Position numbers and translations under genes: made by a program. 64,000 nucleotides of DNA, taken from the NCBI GenBank assembly GCA_016712145.1, contig JADJRO010000001.1, forward strand, positions 1,302,001-1,366,000, written 5' to 3'. Source of the stretch: Saprospiraceae bacterium. Its GTDB lineage: Bacteria; Bacteroidota; Bacteroidia; Chitinophagales; Saprospiraceae. Position 1 is the first letter of the stretch. Every line of letters starts with the position of its first letter. Below the pieces are notes generated by a model. The model searched no databases. It was not told the origin of the DNA and saw only the letters and a list, made by a program, of their open reading frames with translations. Positions 46,141 through 55,807 of this stretch are shown here, piece by piece.

Positions 46141-47502
46141 ATGAATAGAAAATATCTGCTTTTAGCATTCATCTTACTAGTTTTTCAGTACCGCTGTACC
46201 AAAAAATTACATCCGGAACAAACTGACTTAATTATTACTCCTCCAACGCTTATGACCTCCAATTTAAATCTACCCGTTAAAATTTCAAGATTCGAATTAA
46301 ACCGAGTCATTAATAAAGTGGTTACCAATTCCTTTAATGATGGATTTACATTTGAAGAAGACTATAAAATTCAAACCAGGATTTCTGGTCCACTTGACAT
46401 TCAAACAATTAATAATGCACTTTTATATTCAATTCCATTGCAAATTGAAATTAGCCCAAAAGGGTTTTTAAGTAAGCTCAAAGCAAAAGCAGAAATAGAA
46501 ATCCAGCTCTCTACCAGTATTGATATCTTTCAAGATCAATTGTTAAATAAAACTGAATTGGTTTCACACAGATGGATTAATAAACCGATATTAAACATTG
46601 TTGGAATTTCATTACCCATTGAACAAATTTCAAATTTTTTATTAAAAAAATATAAATCAGTTATTTGTACAGCTATTGATGAAACCATTCAAAAAAATGT
46701 TAAGCTGGATAAAATAAAAAATTCAGTAAGAAAATATTTTAATAAAGCTTTATATTCTACAGAAGACAGTATCATCCATATTTTTGCAAGTCCACAGGAA
46801 ATTGCACTGGGTCCGATGTCTATGACTTCTACTGAATTAGTGATTCCATGCATGATTTACTTTGAATCCGTTGTAGCTGAAACGCGTCCGGTTGAATTAG
46901 AAAATGATATGACTTTTTCAATCAGACCATATTTTGACAACAATTCGACGTTTGACATCCAATCAAGAATTCCCTTACCGTATATAGAACAAATGGTTCG
47001 AGAATCAATTGAAAACCAGCCGTTCGGTTCTGGAATTAGTCAGTTGACTGTAAAAAAAATTCACATGGAAGGTGTAAACCAAACCATGATTATTCATTTA
47101 GAACTTGCAGGTGCATACAAAGGAAAAATGGATTTATTTTTTGATCCTGTTTACCAGTTAGAATCCAAAAGCATTGAGCTTGAGCATTTAAAATTAAAAC
47201 CTGTAAGTGGACCTAAAATGGATAAAATTATGTTTTCCCTGGTTAAAGGAATAGCACAAAATAAATTAAAAAAAGCCATTGAAGAGCAAATCAATCTAAG
47301 CTTAATCGACTATGTAAATCAGGTTCAACACATGATACACAATACAGAGGTTATCCCAGGCTTGTTTTTAGAGGGTGATTTATCACACTACGAAATCAAG
47401 GATATTAAATTTGTCAATTTTAGAATGTATTTTAATATTCATAGCATTCTAAAAATTGGAGCCAACATCAAGACGATTGATGACCGTCTATTAATAAGAT
47501 AA
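46141..47502 (+). CDS. DUF4403 family lipoprotein
   Basis: 453 aa. A lipoprotein-like leader (FQYRC) is followed by two repeated BPI/SMP-like beta domains typical of DUF4403: LNLPVKISRFELNRVINKVV at the start, SRIPLPYIEQMVRES in the middle and LFLEGDLSHYEIKD near the end. The family is confined largely to Bacteroidota and some Proteobacteria and is presumed to bind lipids by fold similarity (inference). The gene stands alone; it is followed by a convergent metallopeptidase gene with about 90 bases between. Confidence 0.82.
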   Translation: MNRKYLLLAFILLVFQYRCTKKLHPEQTDLIITPPTLMTSNLNLPVKISRFELNRVINKVVTNSFNDGFTFEEDYKIQTRISGPLDIQTINNALLYSIPLQIEISPKGFLSKLKAKAEIEIQLSTSIDIFQDQLLNKTELVSHRWINKPILNIVGISLPIEQISNFLLKKYKSVICTAIDETIQKNVKLDKIKNSVRKYFNKALYSTEDSIIHIFASPQEIALGPMSMTSTELVIPCMIYFESVVAETRPVELENDMTFSIRPYFDNNSTFDIQSRIPLPYIEQMVRESIENQPFGSGISQLTVKKIHMEGVNQTMIIHLELAGAYKGKMDLFFDPVYQLESKSIELEHLKLKPVSGPKMDKIMFSLVKGIAQNKLKKAIEEQINLSLIDYVNQVQHMIHNTEVIPGLFLEGDLSHYEIKDIKFVNFRMYFNIHSILKIGANIKTIDDRLLIR

Positions 47503-47592
47503 GTTTAGTACATATTAATTGCAATAAAAATTGCTTGAGATGCGATTATTTTAATTAAAAATAAAATGTTCTATTAAATTTTCAGAGATTCT

Positions 47593-48819
47593 CTAATGTT
47601 TTACAAACTTACGTGTTTTAATTTCACCTCCAGATTTCATCCGAATAAAATAAATTCCATTTTGCAAACCTGCACAATTTAAACTAAGCAAGTCCCCCTT
47701 TTTATAATTTAGAGTACGCCCCTCTATTAACTGGAGGGATTGATTGAACAATTCCAATTCGAAGGTTCCATAATCATTAGGATCTGGATTGATAAAAAGT
47801 GTGCTTGTGACTGGATTTGGATATAATGTAAGTTGATCATTTCCAACATCTAATTTGCATTTAATCCAATCTGAATGCGCGACAATCTCAGATCCATCCT
47901 GGATCCGCAATTGGTAGAAATAGGTTTCATTACGTTTTACGTCCTTATCTTCAAGTTCTGGAATTGAATGTGAAAAACCATTAGATCGGTAAATAATTTT
48001 CTCATCTGTTGAATTTCCCTGGCGCCTAACAAGGATCCAATTTTTATCCTGATAGAATGGATCTAATTTCCAATTTAATAAAACAGAATTTTCTTGTGCC
48101 TGGGCTACTAATATCAATTCATAGTCAGCTAAAAAAACGGATGAAAACAATTCTGAATCCGACATTAAGTTGCAGCCAGAAGGTAAATCACTTGCAGCAA
48201 TCCCGTCGTCACGTCTTGAGCTGCTTCCCTGATTTGCACTAAAACCCAGTCCGCGTCTTGCAAAACAATTCCAGATTAAACATGAATGAACTCCGCCAAA
48301 CAACAAACTGTCAGCTTTTAATATGGCATTGCGTCCATCTACAAAACCAGGCGAACACGGTTGCAATTTAAGACCTTCCATTACCAAACGGTAAGCCATG
48401 CTATTACCTTTTGACGAATTAGAAATATAAATATCAGGTTCCATGCCATAATGAGATATTAAAGCCCAAGTCATATCCCAAATCATCGAACACCAAATAT
48501 AGCCGATCCCATGCGGCTGTGAAATTTTAACCATATCACTCAACTGACTGTAGTTCGCAGGATTCACAGTTAGGTCAACATTATAAGGATAGGGTCTAAC
48601 TCCAACACCACTTATGGCATGTCCACTTGCATATACACCCATCCCTCTATTTTGATAAGCAAGGTCTGTAGATTTCATGGTCATCACCAATCCAAAATAA
48701 TCACTCCACCCTTCGCCCATTTGTTCGGCATTATTGAGACAAGAAACATTTGCTGGGCCACCCGTTAACCGATTACTAATTCCGTGGCCATATTCATGGC
48801 ATATGATGCCTGCATCCAT
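47593..48819 (-). CDS. M36 (fungalysin) metallopeptidase, C-terminal part (frameshifted gene)
   Basis: 408 aa from an internal Met. It contains the zinc motif CHEYGHG (HExxH) followed by ISNRLTGGPANV, the third zinc ligand region QMGEGWSDYFGL, then MSVMAYR-like helices, a fibronectin-like module (about 235-320), and a T9SS tail (LYPNPVTSTL). The frame is open upstream to about 48900, reading GNQINSISNGQFVNQSPQLL and DGDMDAG, which is the normal lead-in to the zinc motif. So this is the second half of the gene that starts at 50890, separated by a one-base frameshift near 48880-48900. Confidence 0.85.
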   Translation of the reverse strand: MDAGIICHEYGHGISNRLTGGPANVSCLNNAEQMGEGWSDYFGLVMTMKSTDLAYQNRGMGVYASGHAISGVGVRPYPYNVDLTVNPANYSQLSDMVKISQPHGIGYIWCSMIWDMTWALISHYGMEPDIYISNSSKGNSMAYRLVMEGLKLQPCSPGFVDGRNAILKADSLLFGGVHSCLIWNCFARRGLGFSANQGSSSRRDDGIAASDLPSGCNLMSDSELFSSVFLADYELILVAQAQENSVLLNWKLDPFYQDKNWILVRRQGNSTDEKIIYRSNGFSHSIPELEDKDVKRNETYFYQLRIQDGSEIVAHSDWIKCKLDVGNDQLTLYPNPVTSTLFINPDPNDYGTFELELFNQSLQLIEGRTLNYKKGDLLSLNCAGLQNGIYFIRMKSGGEIKTRKFVKH

Positions 48820-48874
48820 ATCCCCATCTAATAATTGAGGCGATTGGTTTACAAATTGGCCGTTGGAGATGGAA

Positions 48875-50890
48875 TTAATTTGATTTCCGACAATCGGCTT
48901 GGCTCAATTCAATCAAGGGAATTTGAAGATATTGCCCATAACTTCCTTTAGGAATTGAATCAGGATATCCCGTATTTTGCTTACAGATTACCACTGCAAC
49001 GGCTCCGTAATTTTGCGCTTGATATGCTTTATACGTTAATTCACAATTTCCTTCATCAATAATCGCAATTTTTCCAGCTAATTGATTTCCATTTGTAATA
49101 AAGTCACAAGCATCGGTAAGCATGTTGTAATTGTCCATTGCCTGAACCAATGTTGAACTTAAGTTTGGAATCACTGGCCCAAATGAAGCTCTGGAAAACA
49201 CATAGGATTTCTGATTCACTTTAAATTCAATTTTCGAACTTGGCAAGATGGTACTGTAAACCCCCTTACTCAATTCAACTTTAATTTTTTGACAATCGCT
49301 TTTAGAAAGCATAACTGCCGGTATAGTCAATCCATTCGTCCAACCACCAAAACCTGAAGGTGGATTGTTATCATTGTTACAAATAATTACAGCAACGGCA
49401 CCCGCTGCCTGAATTCGTGACATTTTACCGGTGAATGAACAAATTCCTTTATCTACCATAGCGATTTTACCATTTACTTCAGCGGCATTAATTAAATTGG
49501 AGCAGGCATAACTTGGATAGCTTGATCCATCCTTAACCAACACAATTTGTCTGGAAATTGGTGCATAAATTATTGGGCTGATTGGGGTATGTACATAGGT
49601 ATATTTTCCTGCAATTGAAGCGGGGGATTCTATTAATAACTGATCTTGAACAGGTGGTTGCCATGCATAGAGCTGCATTACACCCGGATAACCATCAATG
49701 GGAGTTCCAAAGTTTGCATTGTTTCGTGCACTGTTAATCAAGTCAATTGCTTCTGCAATTACATAATCATTTCCCAAACCACCTTTGCCATTATTATTAA
49801 TTTGAAAATTTCCTGCTTGTTCATGAAAGCCATATTGATACCAAACGTCATGCATTAAATTACACCAATAAAATAAATTGGTAACACTTGCATTTTTATT
49901 TTGTAAGGGTGTTAATAAAGGATCATAATTAAAATCAAAGTTTAATTGAGAACCTCCGTAGGCACGTGCAGCATCCCCTCCTGTTGCCTGGTCATCTCCA
50001 TCACTATCCTCATAAGCATCCACATTATTGCCTCGGCTGGCATAGTATAAAAAATTTCCATCTCCGTGCCAGGTAAATGGACTTGCATTGCTTGCTTTTA
50101 ACCAAGGTTGATTTACAAGGTCCCTTGTACCGTGAATTGGACTTTCAGTTGGCATTGAAAAAACACGATAATTACCAATTGGCAAAAAAGGTTCTTCTTG
50201 CTTATGAACTTGAAATAAACTTTTACTTTCAAAGGTCATATGCTCAAAATCACAGGATTGTATCTGATTGTATTCAGCAAGCAGCACGCCGCTAATGCCA
50301 TCTAAATATAACTGCAACCACTCATTCAGGTTTTTACGGTTCCAATTAATAATAAATGCCGGTATTAATTCTTGCTGACCATTTAAATAATAAATTTCCC
50401 TTATGGTTAATTTATCTTCTGGCAATTGTTTGACTTTTATTGGAATTTCAGTACCGGGATTTGGCAAAGTTCTTGGCATTAAAAGGTCAGTTGGTTCTAA
50501 CTCAATCGATTTAATCTTAAATAATTGTTGGATTGCCTGATCAGCCTTAAATCTTGCACGCTTATTTAATAACCTCGCATCTGGATTTGATATAAAAGTT
50601 CCAGTTGAATAAACTAATAATCCATTTTTATTAAAATGAAAAGCAAGATCAACTGGAATGATTTGAATTGAATTCAAAAATTGATGAAGGTAGATATGTC
50701 TGATACCGGTATGCTCATCCAAATATTGACTTGAAATTTGAAATGATTCTTTACTAAAAAGCGGATCCTTGATTTTTTGTTGAATATCATTTAATGTCCA
50801 TGATCCAGCCTGTTGACTATAAAGGCTTATTGAAAAACTTGAAATCAATAAAATTACTGTTAAAAAACGCCTGAATAATCCTGGATTCAT
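48875..50890 (-). CDS. M36 (fungalysin) metallopeptidase, N-terminal part (frameshifted gene)
   Basis: 671 aa. Signal peptide (ends LYSQQ), an FTP-type propeptide (about 25-210), then the N-terminal part of the M36 domain with NLFYWCNLMHDVWYQYGF and GNDYVIAEAID. Two protease-associated (PA) domains follow (about 430-530 and 560-668), each with the GAVAVIICNN-type core. It ends ELSQADCRKSN at a stop at 48875. Removing one base near the AAA at 48885-48890 joins it to the HExxH part and gives about 1098 aa with a T9SS tail. A secreted broad-specificity zinc protease, if intact. Confidence 0.85.
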   Translation of the reverse strand: MNPGLFRRFLTVILLISSFSISLYSQQAGSWTLNDIQQKIKDPLFSKESFQISSQYLDEHTGIRHIYLHQFLNSIQIIPVDLAFHFNKNGLLVYSTGTFISNPDARLLNKRARFKADQAIQQLFKIKSIELEPTDLLMPRTLPNPGTEIPIKVKQLPEDKLTIREIYYLNGQQELIPAFIINWNRKNLNEWLQLYLDGISGVLLAEYNQIQSCDFEHMTFESKSLFQVHKQEEPFLPIGNYRVFSMPTESPIHGTRDLVNQPWLKASNASPFTWHGDGNFLYYASRGNNVDAYEDSDGDDQATGGDAARAYGGSQLNFDFNYDPLLTPLQNKNASVTNLFYWCNLMHDVWYQYGFHEQAGNFQINNNGKGGLGNDYVIAEAIDLINSARNNANFGTPIDGYPGVMQLYAWQPPVQDQLLIESPASIAGKYTYVHTPISPIIYAPISRQIVLVKDGSSYPSYACSNLINAAEVNGKIAMVDKGICSFTGKMSRIQAAGAVAVIICNNDNNPPSGFGGWTNGLTIPAVMLSKSDCQKIKVELSKGVYSTILPSSKIEFKVNQKSYVFSRASFGPVIPNLSSTLVQAMDNYNMLTDACDFITNGNQLAGKIAIIDEGNCELTYKAYQAQNYGAVAVVICKQNTGYPDSIPKGSYGQYLQIPLIELSQADCRKSN

Positions 50891-51099
50891 AATTTACATT
50901 TGAAAGTTAATTTCATATTTCAACTAACAAATATATTATAAATAATTTACATATTTATAAAATATATACTATATAATATTGATTCACAATAATATATAAG
51001 TTAATTATATTTAATATATGTAATTTATTTAATTTATAAATTATTGAATATCAATGGATCGTACCCTGCGCTTGCTGCATTTCAAAATACCTGCATAAA

Positions 51100-51136
51100 A
51101 AAACGAAAGGCCTATTGCTTACAGGCCTTTCGTTTT
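51100..51136 (-). terminator. Terminator of the giant HYR adhesin gene
   Basis: Perfect 14-bp stem AAAACGAAAGGCCT / AGGCCTTTCGTTTT with a 9-base loop and an A tract (51095-51103) giving the U run on the minus strand. Being almost symmetric it may work in both directions. The 50891-51060 stretch upstream is almost pure A/T with no gene. Confidence 0.88.
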
Positions 51137-51169
51137 ATTGATTTTTAAACTCCTAATAAGGGTTTGACC

Positions 51170-54100
51170 TTATTCGCTGAGAATCATTTTTCTTGTAATG
51201 CTTTGGTTGCGATAATCCAATTGATAATAATAGACTCCCTTTTGATCCAAACCAGACGGGTCTAATTGAATCTCCTGATAGCCTTTTCCGAATTGCAGAT
51301 CTTTTTTCAAGTACAATTTACCATACAGATCATATACACTGAAACTTACTGCTCCCTCCTGAGGCATCCATAATCCAATGGTCGTTTTAGTATTCCATGG
51401 ATTGGGTTCGTTTGGCAATACCACAAATTCATGAAGCATCATTCCATTGAAATTTAATGAAACTTCGCCTTCCTCTTGAGTTGCTTTGAGTACAGACAAC
51501 GCAGTTGTTACAGTTGAACTTACACGCAGTCCTTCTGATAATTTCACTGCTTTTTTTGCCTTTACTTTTAATTTTAACAACCAATCTGATTCTGGAAATG
51601 CGCCATTCCAACTAAAACTTAGTTTACCATCAGCCAAATGCATCAATGAATAATGTTCACCGCTTATTTTAAGTTTAGTATTGCCTTCAATATCTTCAAT
51701 TTCCAACTGTTGTGGATCCCACTCTAAAGTAAATTGGACTGCTTCAAATTCCAAGCCCTTATTAATTTTCAATTCAATAAATTCAGACTGATCTTTTTTA
51801 AGCATGCGATCTTCAATGCTTAATTCAAGCACTTTTCTATTTCGATCTTTACTCAAATTAAAGCCTTTTGTAACAGCACTATTCGTTACATCTCCTGTTT
51901 TAACAGCATAGAAATCCAATTGCATATCGGATTGCAAAGGTTTCATCCAATAGGATTCAGGAAAATTTTCCGATAAACAATTGTTGATATCATTGAATGC
52001 ATATAAACGATGTACAAATCGCCAACTTGTATTCCCTTCAATTCCATCAGTAATACCTAGTATAAGCCTTCTCAATTCTGATATATCTTTTGCAGTAATA
52101 CTTCCACTTCGGTTGACATCTGCAGCTATCATTTTATATGCTGTACTCAAAGGTTCTAATCCCAATATGTGTCTTTGGATTTTTACTATATCCGCTGTAC
52201 TTACTCCATTCAACCATCCGTCTGTTTTACTTGGTTTTAATTCTAGCTGCTGTCCATTAGGTACTTGCATAAATGCATACCTGCCTTCGATATCTGTCTT
52301 CACTTCATTCAGTCCGCTGTTTACCAGATTGATTGATACATTTTGTACCCGGTCATCTTTCTCCGTTGTTATGATTCCTTCTACATTCGAATTCTTGATA
52401 TTCGGTGGACAAAATCCAAGGTTATCCTGTACGTCGATAAACGTTCTGCAGAATGAGGTATTGCCATTGATATCTGTTACCCACAACTCGACTGCTTGCA
52501 AGCCCCGATCATCGCAATCATACACTCGGTATTTATCATTCGTATCGGCTGAAAAACTTAATGTCACATAATATCCACAATTGTGATACGAGCCCGCATC
52601 AAAATCTTTTGCCCATACGCTATCCATTGCTGTATCAGGTATTCCGTCTCCATCTAAATCCATTGGCGTTAGATTGGTCGATACCCCATTCAAACAATAC
52701 GCTACCGGTGGTTTGCAATTTCTTAGATCCATTATAAAACTTTCTTTCGCTGTGTTGCCACATCGATCCTCTACTTCCCACTTCACCGTATGTCTTCCCA
52801 ATGGCCACGTCCCACTTGCGACTCGTTCTCCGATTCCTGCTCTCACTACATCGATCGTTCCATCGCTGTCAAAATCTATCTTATACGTATACAGCATCAA
52901 CAACGGATCTGTACAATCGTCTCCTGCTTCTATTGAAAATGTTACCGGGATCGGTCTACAGTTTACATCGTAACTACAAATTACTGTATCCTTCGTAATC
53001 CGATCTATTGTTGGATCTATTAAATTTCTTACTTTGATATATTGCGTATCCTGCCAGATGATCACATTGTTATCTATATCCCGTTGGCACCAATCGATTA
53101 CTTTCCATACCCGTATGATCTTAAAACATGGATCCCCGGGTACTGTTGCTGACAATACGTGGTCGTGATACGCATACCCTACTAAACTACATTCGTCATC
53201 ATTCACGACTGGTTTTCCATATGGGTATGCTAATCGCTCTGGGATCAACTCATCCGGATTGCAGATTCCAAATGTATCCAGATCATCCGGAAAGTCGATG
53301 TCACTGGCATCAAAACTTTCGTGATTGATTACTGTGATTAATTGATAACATGACGGGCTTCTGTTGCCTTGTTGATCTACCGCCGTGAAATATCTATAGA
53401 AATAACCTAGTCCGCATTGATTCAATCCACCATAGTCTTGTTCTTCTACTATTTCCGGCGGACAATTATCTTCTGCCAAGCCATCTAATGGATGGCCTCC
53501 GATGTTATGCCAGTAGTTTGGATCGATTACAATCTTCTCCCGTAAACTTTGTTCCGTTACTACTTTTCCAAATACTTCTAAATGATTCCGGTCTATATCA
53601 AACCGACAATCTACTGTAATATTTGGTGGACAGCTGATCAACGGGATGTCTTTATCTTGTACGTCTACACTTACCATGCAGATCGCTTCATTCCCACTGT
53701 GATCGATTGCTTTAAATCCTACCATGATGGTCTTGCCTACATCCTCACAACAAAATCCTACTTCCGGACCCCAATCGTCGGCTCCTCTCGCTCCGCATGC
53801 TTGGTCATCCATCCGTCTGACTTCAAAGTGATGTAACTGGCATTCATCAAAACTGCCATCGTCAAATACTTCTGCAGGTACCCAGTTGTAGCCACTGTGA
53901 TTTAATGCTACTACCGTATTGCGATCGCATACCGCTACCGGTTCTGTTTCATCTCTCACATGGATTATTATATACGCTTCTGTTAAATTGTAACAGCCGT
54001 CATACACTCTATAATATACTGTATCTTCTCCTACTGGTAAATTTACATAACCCCCATTTTGATTCTCCAATACACCTCCTGGATAGATGATATCGATTCG

Positions 54101-55807
54101 CAAATTATTATGGCAGGCATCTACTGCTTCGATGCTTGGTAACAATACCCGTGCTTCGCAATCCCGTCTTCCTGTTGTCGCTTCAAATCCATATGGCATG
54201 TGCGTGATTTCGGGGCCCAGATTATCAAAAAGTTCGATCACCTGCATACCCGTTCTCACAATTTCTGTATTACACCACCATTCGCGAACCGTCCAAACAC
54301 GCATAATTTTACGGACACAATTAATTTCACCTAAATCCAAATCTTCATACGTTGTAAATAGGTTGCAAATAAAATTCTTAGGATAATACAAATCGATGCT
54401 ATTAAAGAACGGTGTACCTGTAATCAATGGATCAGGATTGTTATTCTTATCCAAAACGAGTTTATCCGAACATGGTAATCGCAAGGAGCCTGGAAAAATA
54501 ATTGAATCCAATGACAATCGCTTTGTATAAATATTCATGGTACAGGTATCGCTTACATTTCCTGAAGCGTCAATTGCCTGATACGTTTTTTGAATTAATC
54601 CAATGACCAATGGATCGCATTCAATTGGTTGATGCTTCTCATCAATCAAGTTCAATGTATATGGGCCACAATTCTCAATTACTTTTGGAAGTGGGTTGAT
54701 TGTTCCTAAACCACAATAAATTGAATCTGTGTAACAAATTAAAATAGGAGGAAACTTATCCTCAACTTTAATCGTTGACCAACATGAGTTAAAATTACAT
54801 AAACTTGTGACTTTTACAATCAATTCTGCATTGACATAATTTGATGTTACAATGTCATTGGGTAAAGGAATTCCATACTTAGTAAATAACTCAACATCAT
54901 AAAACCGTTCTTCACAATTTTTATCTGCCAATACTGCGTGGGCAGTTATTAAAGCTTCACAATTTTGATCTAATGATACATTGACATTTGATTTACAAGA
55001 AATATCACCAGTAATAGCACCCAATACATGAACAGTAAATGAACAGGTATCATCATTTCCAAAATCATCAATTGCTACAAATGTAAAAATATGTGTTCCA
55101 ACCGGAATAGAATCAACCGGAATTCCCGCCGGGGCTAATTGGACGAACGTCAAACTGGTATCACAATTGTCTGTTGCATTAAGATAAAAATTTAATGGAT
55201 GATCTCTTAAAAGATTTCCAAAGCACTCACAACCATCCAGCACAAGGTCATAATCGCCAATGCAGTTCATAACCGGCTCTACTCGATCGATTATAGAAAC
55301 AACAGAAATACATGTTGAAGAATTACCACAACTATCCGTTACCGTCAATATAACATTTACACTAGCCATTCCCAAATTGCATCGAATTGTATCCATATCA
55401 AGATTTAAAATCGGATCGACATCGCAATTATCGCGGCTATCATCACTTATCTGATATGGATCAAGAACAACGATACTATCCTGATCAAACTCTATTTCTA
55501 TATCAAGACAGTTAGCTTCTGGCCTGGTGGTATCTTGTACAGTAATCGTTTGTATACAACGATTCGTATTCCCACAACTATCTGTTGCAATCCAGGTTTT
55601 TTCTATTTGAAAGTTATTGCTGCAGGTTCCATCAATTCTGTTGTCAGTAACAACAATATTCGTAATAACATCCGTACAATTATCTGTTGCAGTAGCCACT
55701 CCCGTGTTAGGTAGCTGACTAAAAACATCGCAATCAAACGTTAAATCAATTGGACAGCTTATAACCGGGCGAGTGGTATAGTTGAATGCAGGTATTTGTA
55801 TTTCCAC
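51170..55807 (-). CDS. Giant HYR adhesin, C-terminal part (dockerin-like, cohesin-like, T9SS)
   Basis: 1545 aa in the track frame; native residues begin at about 55789 (YTTRPVISCPID). It holds about ten further divergent HYR/Ig-like modules, a carboxypeptidase-regulatory-like domain (about 52260-52400, VEGIITTEKDDRVQNVSINL), a dockerin-like pair of calcium loops (about 52020-52240, DVNRSGSITAKDISELRRL), a cohesin-like beta sandwich (about 51480-51860, LEFEAVQFTLEWDPQQLEIE), and a T9SS type A tail (NEPNPWNTKTTIG, then GVYYYQLDYRN). A 14-base deletion separates it from the N-terminal part (see the partner entry). The terminator follows 34 bases after the stop. Confidence 0.85.
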   Translation of the reverse strand: MEIQIPAFNYTTRPVISCPIDLTFDCDVFSQLPNTGVATATDNCTDVITNIVVTDNRIDGTCSNNFQIEKTWIATDSCGNTNRCIQTITVQDTTRPEANCLDIEIEFDQDSIVVLDPYQISDDSRDNCDVDPILNLDMDTIRCNLGMASVNVILTVTDSCGNSSTCISVVSIIDRVEPVMNCIGDYDLVLDGCECFGNLLRDHPLNFYLNATDNCDTSLTFVQLAPAGIPVDSIPVGTHIFTFVAIDDFGNDDTCSFTVHVLGAITGDISCKSNVNVSLDQNCEALITAHAVLADKNCEERFYDVELFTKYGIPLPNDIVTSNYVNAELIVKVTSLCNFNSCWSTIKVEDKFPPILICYTDSIYCGLGTINPLPKVIENCGPYTLNLIDEKHQPIECDPLVIGLIQKTYQAIDASGNVSDTCTMNIYTKRLSLDSIIFPGSLRLPCSDKLVLDKNNNPDPLITGTPFFNSIDLYYPKNFICNLFTTYEDLDLGEINCVRKIMRVWTVREWWCNTEIVRTGMQVIELFDNLGPEITHMPYGFEATTGRRDCEARVLLPSIEAVDACHNNLRIDIIYPGGVLENQNGGYVNLPVGEDTVYYRVYDGCYNLTEAYIIIHVRDETEPVAVCDRNTVVALNHSGYNWVPAEVFDDGSFDECQLHHFEVRRMDDQACGARGADDWGPEVGFCCEDVGKTIMVGFKAIDHSGNEAICMVSVDVQDKDIPLISCPPNITVDCRFDIDRNHLEVFGKVVTEQSLREKIVIDPNYWHNIGGHPLDGLAEDNCPPEIVEEQDYGGLNQCGLGYFYRYFTAVDQQGNRSPSCYQLITVINHESFDASDIDFPDDLDTFGICNPDELIPERLAYPYGKPVVNDDECSLVGYAYHDHVLSATVPGDPCFKIIRVWKVIDWCQRDIDNNVIIWQDTQYIKVRNLIDPTIDRITKDTVICSYDVNCRPIPVTFSIEAGDDCTDPLLMLYTYKIDFDSDGTIDVVRAGIGERVASGTWPLGRHTVKWEVEDRCGNTAKESFIMDLRNCKPPVAYCLNGVSTNLTPMDLDGDGIPDTAMDSVWAKDFDAGSYHNCGYYVTLSFSADTNDKYRVYDCDDRGLQAVELWVTDINGNTSFCRTFIDVQDNLGFCPPNIKNSNVEGIITTEKDDRVQNVSINLVNSGLNEVKTDIEGRYAFMQVPNGQQLELKPSKTDGWLNGVSTADIVKIQRHILGLEPLSTAYKMIAADVNRSGSITAKDISELRRLILGITDGIEGNTSWRFVHRLYAFNDINNCLSENFPESYWMKPLQSDMQLDFYAVKTGDVTNSAVTKGFNLSKDRNRKVLELSIEDRMLKKDQSEFIELKINKGLEFEAVQFTLEWDPQQLEIEDIEGNTKLKISGEHYSLMHLADGKLSFSWNGAFPESDWLLKLKVKAKKAVKLSEGLRVSSTVTTALSVLKATQEEGEVSLNFNGMMLHEFVVLPNEPNPWNTKTTIGLWMPQEGAVSFSVYDLYGKLYLKKDLQFGKGYQEIQLDPSGLDQKGVYYYQLDYRNQSITRKMILSE

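Noticed and set aside
47519..47535. Hairpin GCAAT-AAAA-ATTGC after the DUF4403 gene as a terminator
   Set aside because: Short A/T-rich stem without a following T run.
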